Shown in pieces: positions 1 through 5,749 of a DNA stretch of 5,982 nucleotides. The translations under genes were made by a program, and so were the position numbers. Within the stretch, counting starts at the first letter, position 1, and each line of letters begins with the position of its first letter. This DNA is from Clostridiales bacterium (lineage in GTDB: Bacteria; Bacillota; Clostridia; Oscillospirales; Acutalibacteraceae), in contig JAHZES010000007.1 of assembly GCA_019421725.1 (NCBI GenBank), positions 1 through 5,982 on the forward strand. Reading direction: 5' to 3'. The notes beneath the pieces were generated by a model that was not told the origin of the DNA, did not search any database, and saw nothing but the letters and a program-made list of their open reading frames with translations.

Positions 1-1
1 C

Positions 2-511
2 GGGCTGGACTCAGAGTGTGCCGATGCCGTGATCTGCTCGCAGTAGTTTCATTGGATGGAGCCCGAAAGCACGCTGCGCGAGGTGAACCGCATTCTAAAG
101 CTGGGCGGTGTTTTTGCGACGGTCGACTGCGACTGGCCGCCGGTGACCAAATGGCAGGCGGAGCAGGCGTATATGTCCGCCTACAACAGAGTCAAACAGC
201 TGGAAAGCGACTTGCCCGACGTGAGGGATTCTTTCGTTCGGTATCCAAAGAAGAAGCATCTGGCCAATATGATAGAAAGCGGATATTTTCGCTATTGCCG
301 GGAGATCGTGTTTGCGAACGAGGAGCCCTGTACGGCAGAAAGACTGGTCGGCCTGCTGATGAGCCAGGGAAGCCTGCAGACGGTTCTCAAGCTTCATCCG
401 GAGCTTTTGCAGGACGATTTGGAAAAATTCCGCCGCACGGTCCGGGAAACCCTCGGTTCCGGGGAATTTACGGTCAGCTTTTGCTACCGGATGCGCATTG
501 CGGTAAAATGA
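2..511 (+). pseudogene. Class I SAM-dependent methyltransferase, 3' part, interrupted by an in-frame TAG
   Basis: The frame beginning at base 2 reads GLDSECADAVICSQ, then TAG (44-46), then FHWMEPESTLREVNRILKLG and on to a TGA at 509-511. Fused across the stop, this is the typical second half of a methyltransferase type 11 Rossmann domain: the 'ADAVICSQxFHWMEPE' strand-4 segment, then the 'REVNRILKLGG' helix and turn before strand 5. About 120 residues of a mainly helical C-terminal region follow, ending 'CYRMRIAVK'. The stop stands where homologues usually have Ser or Ala, and TCG to TAG is one base change. The first downstream ATG (56-58) has no convincing ribosome binding site and would give about 151 aa lacking the SAM-binding motif, so a functional restart is unlikely. 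The true start lies before the window. The substrate is unknown. Sequencing error is the main alternative. Family call is firm; pseudogene status is moderate. Confidence 0.65.
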
Positions 512-525
512 GCTGCTCTTAAAAG

Positions 526-566
526 AAAATCCGCAGAAAACGTTTTTCGTTTTCTGCGGATTTTTT
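526..566. terminator. Bidirectional rho-independent terminator between convergent genes
   Basis: A perfect 17-bp inverted repeat has arms 526-542 (AAAATCCGCAGAAAACG) and 548-564, with a 5-nt loop of T. On the plus strand the 3' arm runs into six T (561-566), ending the methyltransferase transcript 15 nt after its TGA. On the minus strand the A-rich 5' side becomes TTTTCTTTT (522-529 and adjoining), so the same stem can end the glycosyltransferase operon that stops at 627. Symmetry, position between two converging genes and U-runs on both sides all agree. Confidence 0.93.
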
Positions 567-595
567 GTGGTGCCTGTGTTTTGTGAAAATATCAC

Positions 596-617
596 CCGAA
601 AGCATAGCTTCTTTCGG
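596..617 (-). other. Small inverted repeat just after the operon's last stop codon
   Basis: CCGAAAG (596-602) and CTTTCGG (611-617) can form a 7-bp stem with an 8-nt loop. On the minus strand it begins about 9 nt after the glycosyltransferase stop. An inner alternative, AAGC (600-603) with GCTT (607-610), competes with it. The minus strand then reads GTGATATTTTC, a poor U-run, so it is at best a weak first terminator or a 3'-end stabilising hairpin ahead of the strong terminator at 526-564. Confidence 0.3.
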
Positions 618-626
618 TACGAAGGG

Positions 627-1577
627 TCATTTCTTCAAAAATTCCTCCACGATGTACCGTGGACGAGCCTTTACCTCGCTGTAAATTTTTCCGATATACG
701 TTCCAACCACGCCAAGGCAAAGCATCTGCAGCCCGCCGAGCAGCCAGATGGAAGCGACGATCGCCGTCCAACCCTGTACTGCGACGCCGCAAAGCTTTGC
801 AATCAGTGCATAAAGCAGCCCGAGCACGCTGAGCACCGAAACCAGAATACCAAGGTTTGAAATCAGCTTGAGCGGTTTGACGCTGAAAGAGGTGATGCCG
901 TCAACGGCGAAGGAAAGCATCTTTTTCAACGGATATTTTGATTCGCCCGCAAAGCGCTCATGACGGTCGTAATAAACGTAATCGGAACGGTAGCCGATCA
1001 GGGGCACAATGCCGCGAAGGAAAAGGTTGACCTCTCTGTATTGCGAAAGACCCTCCAGCGCGCGGCGGCTCATCAGGCGATAATCGGCATGATTGTAAAC
1101 AACGTCCACCCCCATCGCCTTCATCACCTTGTAAAAGCCCTGCGCGGTGGTGCGTTTAAAAAAGGTATCGGTCTCGCGTTTTTTTCGTACGCCGTAAACT
1201 ACGTCGCAGCCGTCGAGAAATTTGTCCATAAATTCGTCAAGCACCTCAATATCGTCCTGCAGGTCGGCGTCGAGCGAAATGGCGCAGGCGGCGTTTTCCT
1301 TTGCAGCCATCAGTCCGGCCAAAAGCGCGTTCTGGTGGCCGCGGTTGCGTGAAAGCTTCAGCCCGCAGACAAGCTCGCTCTGCATGTGCAGCTGTTCGAT
1401 CAGCTGCCAGGTGTTGTCCTTGCTGCCGTCGTTGACGAAAAGGATCCGGCTGTCGGCTGCGGCGCGGCCGGATTCGATCATCGTGCGCAGCTTTTCCTGA
1501 AGCCGTTTTGCCGTTTCGGGGAGCACGGCCTCCTCGTTGTAGCATGGAACCACCAGATAGACAGTATTTTTTTCCAT
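627..1577 (-). CDS. GtrB/CsbB-like polyprenyl-phosphate glycosyltransferase (GT2, DPM1-like)
   Basis: This 316-aa protein should move a sugar from a nucleotide donor to undecaprenyl phosphate on the inner membrane face. Visible GT2 features are the N-terminal VVPCYNEE (9-16), FVNDGSKDNT (47-56), SRNRGHQNALLAG (76-88) and the metal/donor-binding DADLQDD (103-109). RFAGESKYP (208-216) is the 'R..G.SKY' signature of the GtrB/CsbB/DPM1-like group, lying just before the membrane part. Two C-terminal transmembrane helices follow (about 239-262 and 272-296), then a short basic tail. Length and architecture match the family (about 310-330 aa). The start ATG (1577-1575) has AGAAAGG at 1588-1594, 10 nt upstream. 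It is the last gene of the operon, 101 nt after the YfhO-family gene, a pairing known from csbB-yfhO in Bacillus. The sugar (Glc, GlcNAc or other) cannot be told from sequence. The stop is TGA. Confidence 0.93.
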   Translation of the reverse strand: MEKNTVYLVVPCYNEEAVLPETAKRLQEKLRTMIESGRAAADSRILFVNDGSKDNTWQLIEQLHMQSELVCGLKLSRNRGHQNALLAGLMAAKENAACAISLDADLQDDIEVLDEFMDKFLDGCDVVYGVRKKRETDTFFKRTTAQGFYKVMKAMGVDVVYNHADYRLMSRRALEGLSQYREVNLFLRGIVPLIGYRSDYVYYDRHERFAGESKYPLKKMLSFAVDGITSFSVKPLKLISNLGILVSVLSVLGLLYALIAKLCGVAVQGWTAIVASIWLLGGLQMLCLGVVGTYIGKIYSEVKARPRYIVEEFLKK

Positions 1578-1587
1578 AAAAATCAGA

Positions 1588-1594
1588 CCTTTCT
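1588..1594 (-). promoter_or_regulatory. Ribosome binding site of the GT2 gene
   Basis: AGAAAGG on the minus strand, 10 nt before the ATG at 1577-1575. It supports that start, which places the first beta strand (YLVVPCYNEE) seven residues in, as usual for this family. Confidence 0.6.
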
Positions 1595-1628
1595 GTGTGT
1601 TGCTGCAAATTCCGGGTTTCCGTTGTGT

Positions 1629-1643
1629 CCGGCGCGCTGCCGG
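1629..1643 (-). other. Short GC-rich hairpin in the 101-nt gap between the YfhO-family gene and the GT2 gene
   Basis: CCGGC (1629-1633) and GCCGG (1639-1643) form a 5-bp all-GC stem with a 5-nt loop, within the only sizeable gap of the operon (1578-1678). There is no U-run after it on the minus strand, so it is not a standard terminator. It could set mRNA stability between the second and third genes, or be chance. I see no convincing -35/-10 pair in this gap, so the GT2 gene is probably read from the upstream promoter. Confidence 0.3.
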
Positions 1644-1678
1644 GAGCGCAAATAAAAGCCTTGTTTAAAAAACGAATG

Positions 1679-4228
1679 TCACGGAGAGATTTCGCTGTCG
1701 GGTGAAACCCGGTCGGCCGGATCCTCCGAATTTTCCGCGAGGGAACACGATGAGTCTTCCGCTGCGCAGGGGGACGCCTCCAGCTGCTCCGCGCGGTTTT
1801 CCGCGGCAATTTTTTCGTTTGCGGCGGCTTCCTGTGCACGGTGCAAAGAAAGCCTCTCATCCCGTTTGGGCATCAGCCACAGGTAAAGCAGGAAGATCAG
1901 CACGCTGAGCAGGGTGACTGCCAGACCGGCCGAAAGCCCCGGCGTTCGGTAAGTGAAGGTGATGGTGTGGTTGCCCTGGGGGACCAGAACGGACATAAAA
2001 CCGTTGTTGGCTTTTACGATTTTTGCGTCCGCACCGTCCACCTGTGCCGACCATCCGGACTCGTACGGCACGCTGAAAAAGACGTAGTTGTCTTTGGAAA
2101 GATCAATCTGCGCCGTAAAGCCGCTGCCGCTGCGGGAAAAGGAGTAGCAGGTTTCGCGGTTTCGCGCCGCGCAGTCCTCTGCGTAGGCCTGTTGAGAATA
2201 GACCTGAGAGCTCAGCTCATTTTCGCTCATGGTGTTCAGCACCTGCGCCACCCGGTCAAAATCCTCGTCCTCCACCATCATCGCCTTGAGCAGCAGCAGC
2301 TCGCGGTTGCCCTGCGAGGTCTCTTCAAACTGTGCGCGGGTGATTACGGTGTCATAGGTAAATCCGTAGGGAATATAGTTTGTGTTGACGTAAACGTCGA
2401 AGCCGTTTTGCGTTGCGTAATAGGTGAAACCGGGCATCTGCGTTACGTCGCCGTCCTTAAAGTTGTTGCTGTCGCCGGCATAATCGAACAGATATTTGAC
2501 CGAAAGCAGTCCGCGGATGCCGTAATGAGAGGTTTCCGGGCGGGAACCGACGCCGCGGTCCACACCGATGGACGGATAAAACGTCATGACCGAACCGGGA
2601 ACGATGGAATGAAACGCCTGAATGCTCGGCATCTGCCAATACATCGCCATATTGTCCATCGACTGATAAAAATCGACACGGTAATTTTCGGTTTCTCCCT
2701 CTTTGTCCGGCAGGCTGACCTCCCGGCCGTTGTTGAGCGCATAGGGGATAATGAAATTATGCGTGTCATAGGACTGCGTTTTGCCAAGACCGATGAAGTA
2801 CGCCGCATATACCACCGTCATCAGCAATACGCCGGCAGTTGCACTGCGGGTAAATTTTTTGGGGTTTCTCCGAATCAGCGGCTTCAAAATATAGAACAGC
2901 AGCAGGCTCAAAAATGCGATCGCAACATAAGTCCAGAATCGTTCCGGGTATTTTTCCAGCCCGAAGGAGATACTGCCGGTCGTTTTGTCGATCGAGCTGG
3001 GCATCAGCCCAATACCCAGCGAAATCGCCGCAGTGATGCCGAACGTCCAGCGGAAGGCGCGGTTCCAGTCGGCTTCTTCCGTTTCGACCGCCTGCACCGT
3101 AGCCAGCGCAAACATCAGCGTCAGCATGTAATACCAACGGGCGTAAAATGCAGAATTAAACAGCTGAAACGCGTTGTTCAGAATCGGAATAAACGCCATG
3201 ACCAGCAGCGTTCCGACGAGCTTTTTGCTCCAGTGCTTTTTTCTGATCTGCATCCAGGCGAAGACGCCCGTCATGGAGAAGAACGGGAGCCACGCCCCCA
3301 GCGACGCCCAGTTGGCGTTGGAATCCGGCGTAAAGTTTGCGCGTGCGGGGATATCCGGCGGGAAGAACATGCACGAAAGAATATGCAGATACCGCTGCTC
3401 GTTGCCGTAGAGCAGCGCTCCCCAGCCGTAGGTGGGGCTGTTTACGCGGTTGTTCTGCAGCACGGCCAGCACTGTGGGGGCAAGCAGCACAGCGGTCATT
3501 GCTACGCCGATGACCGATTCAAATGCAAGCCAGCCGAAGCGGCGAAGCGTTACGTTCTTCCAGCTGCCGGTGGAAACGCGGATGATCCAGTAAATAAAGC
3601 AGAAGATCACCTGCCCGGCAAAGAAATAATAGTTCATCAGGCACGAAGCGAACACAGCCAGCGCAAACAGGCCGCGCCGCCCTGTTTCCATATATTCGTC
3701 CAAGGCGGCGATCAGCAGCGGGAAAATAATGATCGCTTCGTGAAAGTGATTGAAGAAAATATTATAGACCGCAAAGCCCGAAAAGGCGTAAAGCAGCCCG
3801 CCCAGCACGGCGTTGTCCTGATTTTTGACATAACGGCGCAGATAAACATAGCCCGCCAGCGCCGAGAACGCAAATTTGAGCATCAGCTGCGGGCCCATCA
3901 GGTAGGGAACCGCCCGGCTGGGAAATAGCAGCGTGACCCAGAAAAACGGGCTGCCGAGATTGTAAAATGTGTAGGAGCCGATCAGATTGGCGCCAAGATC
4001 GGTCGTCCAGCTCCAGCCGATGTTGCCGCTGCGGATGGCGTCGTGGATCATCTGGTAAAAAGGTATCTGCTGTACGTTGAAGTCGCCGTAGAACAGGAAA
4101 TACCCCTGGTCAAAGATGATATACGGGAGGAAAAACAGAAACGAGCAGCCAAGCCCCAGTGCAAACGCACGGAAAGCGCGGCTATCCCACCATTTTTTTG
4201 GCGTTCCCAGCTTTGCGGAAAAATTCAT
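1679..4228 (-). CDS. YfhO-family membrane protein, putative GT-C glycosyltransferase
   Basis: This 849-aa polytopic protein matches the YfhO family, whose Bacillus and Listeria members transfer sugars from lipid-linked donors to lipoteichoic acid outside the membrane. After a first helix (about 20-40) comes the first outer loop with YGDFNVQQIPFY (47-58); D49 is the likely GT-C acidic residue. Other family segments are YAFSGFAVYN (147-156), HFHEAIIIFPL (161-171) and FYARWYYM (361-368). I count about 13 helices to residue 482, then a soluble outer domain (about 483-764) containing PYESGWSAQVDG (721-732), similar to the 'GW.a.vdG' segment near the C-terminus of YfhO proteins, then a last helix (about 765-786). 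A hydrophilic, Ala/Glu/Ser-rich tail of about 60 residues (787-849) ends the protein. The ATG (4228-4226) overlaps the upstream gene's TGA as ATGA, and AAAGGTGG (4239-4246) lies 10 nt before it. The acceptor is unknown. Confidence 0.92.
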   Translation of the reverse strand: MNFSAKLGTPKKWWDSRAFRAFALGLGCSFLFFLPYIIFDQGYFLFYGDFNVQQIPFYQMIHDAIRSGNIGWSWTTDLGANLIGSYTFYNLGSPFFWVTLLFPSRAVPYLMGPQLMLKFAFSALAGYVYLRRYVKNQDNAVLGGLLYAFSGFAVYNIFFNHFHEAIIIFPLLIAALDEYMETGRRGLFALAVFASCLMNYYFFAGQVIFCFIYWIIRVSTGSWKNVTLRRFGWLAFESVIGVAMTAVLLAPTVLAVLQNNRVNSPTYGWGALLYGNEQRYLHILSCMFFPPDIPARANFTPDSNANWASLGAWLPFFSMTGVFAWMQIRKKHWSKKLVGTLLVMAFIPILNNAFQLFNSAFYARWYYMLTLMFALATVQAVETEEADWNRAFRWTFGITAAISLGIGLMPSSIDKTTGSISFGLEKYPERFWTYVAIAFLSLLLFYILKPLIRRNPKKFTRSATAGVLLMTVVYAAYFIGLGKTQSYDTHNFIIPYALNNGREVSLPDKEGETENYRVDFYQSMDNMAMYWQMPSIQAFHSIVPGSVMTFYPSIGVDRGVGSRPETSHYGIRGLLSVKYLFDYAGDSNNFKDGDVTQMPGFTYYATQNGFDVYVNTNYIPYGFTYDTVITRAQFEETSQGNRELLLLKAMMVEDEDFDRVAQVLNTMSENELSSQVYSQQAYAEDCAARNRETCYSFSRSGSGFTAQIDLSKDNYVFFSVPYESGWSAQVDGADAKIVKANNGFMSVLVPQGNHTITFTYRTPGLSAGLAVTLLSVLIFLLYLWLMPKRDERLSLHRAQEAAANEKIAAENRAEQLEASPCAAEDSSCSLAENSEDPADRVSPDSEISP
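4225..4228 (-). promoter_or_regulatory. ATGA stop/start overlap coupling the two GT-C genes
   Basis: On the minus strand the TGA of the upstream GT-C gene (4227-4225) shares two bases with the ATG of the YfhO-family gene (4228-4226). Such four-base overlaps usually mean translational coupling, so the two membrane proteins are probably made in linked amounts. A separate AAAGGTGG at 4239-4246 also lets ribosomes start anew. Confidence 0.85.
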
Positions 4229-5526
4229 GAAGCAGCGTCCACCTTTCGTTCGGATTGTTTTTTGCCAAAGACCGGCCGAAACCCTTCTGTGTGAAGAATG
4301 CAGACCACAACAGTGCAGAAAAACAGAACCACATTCACCGCTGAACCGACAGCCTGAAAAATATTGAAATCAACAACGTACGGCGCATTCTGGTGAATGA
4401 TTTTATCCAACAGCAGCGACTGGTTGAAAAATGTGACGAAGGAGACCCCGGCGAAGAGACCGAAAATTTTGAAGTCCTGCTCCGTTAAAAAAGCGCCGAG
4501 CAGCAGGATCATCACGATAAACTGGTAACGCTCGTGCTGCCGGGTGGTCAGGATAAACAGGCACTGCATCAACAGGGCGGCGTGCAGCCAGATATTTGTC
4601 CTTTTGGCCGCTGTCATGACCCAACAGACAAACACGATGGAAGCGACCATCAGGATGGTACCCAGCATGGAAAAAGTAAAGCCGCCGACCATTTGCCCTT
4701 TTTCGTTCAGGCTGCCGCCGACAATGGAGAGCCGGTCGGTCACCCAGTTGAAGTTTCCCAGTCCGAACAGGTTGAAGGCGTTCAGATTGATATACGGGTA
4801 TTTGCCGAAGCCGCCGAAGTAGATTTCAAAAATGGCCAGCGCGTTTTTGCTGGCGATCATAAACGGCAAAAAGCATATCAGTACGGTTCCAAAGCCAATG
4901 GCCAGCGCCCGCAGCAGCCGGGGCCAGTCCTTCCGGCGGATAAACCAGAACAGAATGACCGGTGCAAAATAAAGACACTGCATTTTTGTCAGCGCAGCCA
5001 AAGCAAACCAGAAAGTTCCCCAAAACGGCTTGTCTTCATCGAATGCGGAAAAGACCAGCAGCAGCTGAAACGTCATGATCGTGTCGGTCTGTCCCCAGCA
5101 GGCGCAATTGAAAATTGCCGAAGGGTTGACCGCCCATGCCGCCGCGGCACAAAGCGCAAGAAATACCGACCGTTTGTTGAACACAAGGTAAATCGCCGCG
5201 ATGGTCAGCAGATCGAAAAGAATGGGCCAAAACTTGATCAGCAGCATCCGGTACGGCTGGTAGGAGGCGAGCAGGTCAATGCTCAGCAGACGGCCCACCG
5301 GCCACAGCATAAGCAGGTAAATCGGCGGATAGTCCAGGTCGCGGACGTGACCGTCGTAAGCGTTGAGCAGGCCGTTCTGGATGTCCACTGCCCACTTCAG
5401 ATACCATTCGGTGTCAAAGGAATTCAGGTAAGTCATTGCCAGCAGCAGCCGAGTTATCAGAGCAAAAAGCATCACGGTGCCCAACACCCACCAAACCTGC
5501 TGCTTTTTAATTTGGACATGCGCCAT
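4225..5526 (-). CDS. GT-C membrane glycosyltransferase, Gpi18/COG5542-like mannosyltransferase type
   Basis: This 433-aa protein with roughly 10-12 hydrophobic helices looks like the bacterial group called 'mannosyltransferase related to Gpi18', lipid-sugar-dependent enzymes acting on the outer membrane face. After the first helix (about 11-33), SFDTEWYLKW (36-45) holds D38, the likely catalytic acid in the first outer loop. DYPPIYLLML (65-74), WGQTD (144-148), ALTKMQ (178-183), YINLNAFNLFGL (245-256) and TRQHERY (328-334) are recurring segments of this GT-C group. The C-terminus is a short basic tail. I chose ATG 5526-5524 (MAHVQIKKQQ) because AAAGGA (5539-5544) lies 12 nt upstream, a strong promoter lies at the right distance, and the first helix then starts near residue 11. 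The frame stays open to 5823, but that extension crosses the promoter and the divergent gene. It is first in the operon, overlapping the YfhO-family gene by 4 bases. The sugar is not known; 'mannosyl' is only a family label. Confidence 0.9.
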   Translation of the reverse strand: MAHVQIKKQQVWWVLGTVMLFALITRLLLAMTYLNSFDTEWYLKWAVDIQNGLLNAYDGHVRDLDYPPIYLLMLWPVGRLLSIDLLASYQPYRMLLIKFWPILFDLLTIAAIYLVFNKRSVFLALCAAAAWAVNPSAIFNCACWGQTDTIMTFQLLLVFSAFDEDKPFWGTFWFALAALTKMQCLYFAPVILFWFIRRKDWPRLLRALAIGFGTVLICFLPFMIASKNALAIFEIYFGGFGKYPYINLNAFNLFGLGNFNWVTDRLSIVGGSLNEKGQMVGGFTFSMLGTILMVASIVFVCWVMTAAKRTNIWLHAALLMQCLFILTTRQHERYQFIVMILLLGAFLTEQDFKIFGLFAGVSFVTFFNQSLLLDKIIHQNAPYVVDFNIFQAVGSAVNVVLFFCTVVVCILHTEGFRPVFGKKQSERKVDAAS

Positions 5527-5538
5527 CGATTCGATCAG

Positions 5539-5544
5539 TCCTTT
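5539..5544 (-). promoter_or_regulatory. Ribosome binding site deciding the start of the first GT-C gene
   Basis: AAAGGA on the minus strand, 12 nt before ATG 5526-5524. The spacing is a little long, but the only nearby in-frame alternative, ATG 5572-5570, has no such site and falls inside a hairpin loop, so 5526 is preferred. Confidence 0.6.
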
Positions 5545-5550
5545 CCGGTT

Positions 5551-5576
5551 CCCCGAAGGGCTGCCAGACATGGCAG
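5551..5576 (-). promoter_or_regulatory. Tandem hairpins in the 5' leader of the glycosylation operon
   Basis: In the predicted mRNA (minus strand) a perfect 6-bp stem CTGCCA/TGGCAG with loop TGTC (5576-5561) is followed with no gap by CCC-TTCG-GGG (5560-5551), a short stem closed by the very stable C(UUCG)G tetraloop. They begin about 7 nt after the predicted transcription start and end 6 nt before the AAAGGA ribosome binding site. They could stack on each other and protect the 5' end or affect translation. No U-run follows, so they are not a standard attenuator, and I do not recognise a known riboswitch. Confidence 0.55.
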
Positions 5577-5589
5577 TCTTTGCTTGAAA

Positions 5590-5618
5590 AGTATACCGCA
5601 TCGCACAAATGATGTCAA
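5590..5618 (-). promoter_or_regulatory. Sigma-70/SigA-type promoter of the glycosylation operon
   Basis: On the minus strand, TTGACA (5618-5613), a 17-nt spacer and TATACT (5595-5590) give a perfect -35 and a 5/6 -10 box. Transcription should start near 5583, giving a leader of about 57 nt before ATG 5526. Such a strong match suggests vegetative expression. Whether an added regulator acts on it cannot be seen. Confidence 0.88.
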
Positions 5619-5630
5619 TTCGGAACCGTT

Positions 5631-5648
5631 GTTTTGAATTAGTTTTGA
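5631..5648 (+). repeat. Direct repeat GTTTTGA between the divergent promoters
   Basis: GTTTTGA occurs at 5631-5637 and 5642-5648, 11 bp apart, about one helical turn. The second copy overlaps the -35 box (5645-5650) of the rightward promoter, and both lie within or next to the 26-bp gap between the two -35 boxes (5619-5644). It could be a regulator site for both directions, but low-complexity T-rich sequence can give this by chance. Confidence 0.25.
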
Positions 5649-5673
5649 CAGAATTCTCTGCAGAAATTATAAT
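5645..5673 (+). promoter_or_regulatory. Consensus sigma-70/SigA-type promoter of the YfbR-like gene
   Basis: TTGACA (5645-5650), a 17-nt spacer and TATAAT (5668-5673) match the vegetative consensus at every position. Transcription should begin near 5680, leaving a GC-rich leader of about 70 nt. The spacer holds two overlapping 8-bp palindromes, AGAATTCT (5650-5657) and TCTGCAGA (5657-5664), which may be chance or an operator. Confidence 0.9.
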
Positions 5674-5731
5674 TAAGATAAAGACCCGGTTTCTGCGGCC
5701 GCCGAAAGCCCCGGCAGCCCGAAGCCCGAAG

Positions 5732-5739
5732 AAAAGGAA
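5732..5739 (+). promoter_or_regulatory. Ribosome binding site of the YfbR-like gene
   Basis: AAAAGGAA, with AAGGA at 5734-5738, lies 11 nt before ATG 5750. An ATG at 5739-5741 sits too close to this site to use it and opens only four codons (M-T-A-A) before a TGA that overlaps the 5750 start as ATGA. The protein alignment with YfbR supports 5750. Confidence 0.6.
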
Positions 5740-5749
5740 TGACTGCGGC

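Noticed and set aside
44..46. Pyrrolysine coded by the in-frame TAG
   Set aside because: Pyrrolysine occurs in MtmB/MtbB/MttB methylamine methyltransferases, which are TIM-barrel corrinoid-dependent enzymes. The sequence here is a SAM-binding Rossmann methyltransferase, so the amber codon is not explained by that known use.
16..522. A 168-codon frame on the plus strand in another phase, and an antisense frame at 95-595
   Set aside because: Both overlap the methyltransferase frame, which has clear family motifs. Their translations are Arg/Gly-rich or otherwise without recognisable domains.
1578..1678. An internal promoter for the GT2 gene
   Set aside because: Only poor matches are present (for example a TTGCAG/TGATTT pair lying too close to the start codon). 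I cannot support a promoter here.
1841..3928. A 695-codon open frame on the plus strand opposite the YfhO-family gene
   Set aside because: It is codon-aligned with the sense gene, so stops could arise only opposite sense TTA, CTA or TCA codons, which this organism rarely uses. Its translation is rich in Arg, His, Gln and Lys with no domain, and it has no plausible start region. It is a shadow of the real gene.
4534..5637. A 367-codon open frame on the plus strand opposite the first GT-C gene
   Set aside because: Same codon-aligned antisense explanation (few TTA, CTA and TCA codons in the sense gene). The translation looks like inverted membrane-protein sequence, and the frame runs on into the promoter region.
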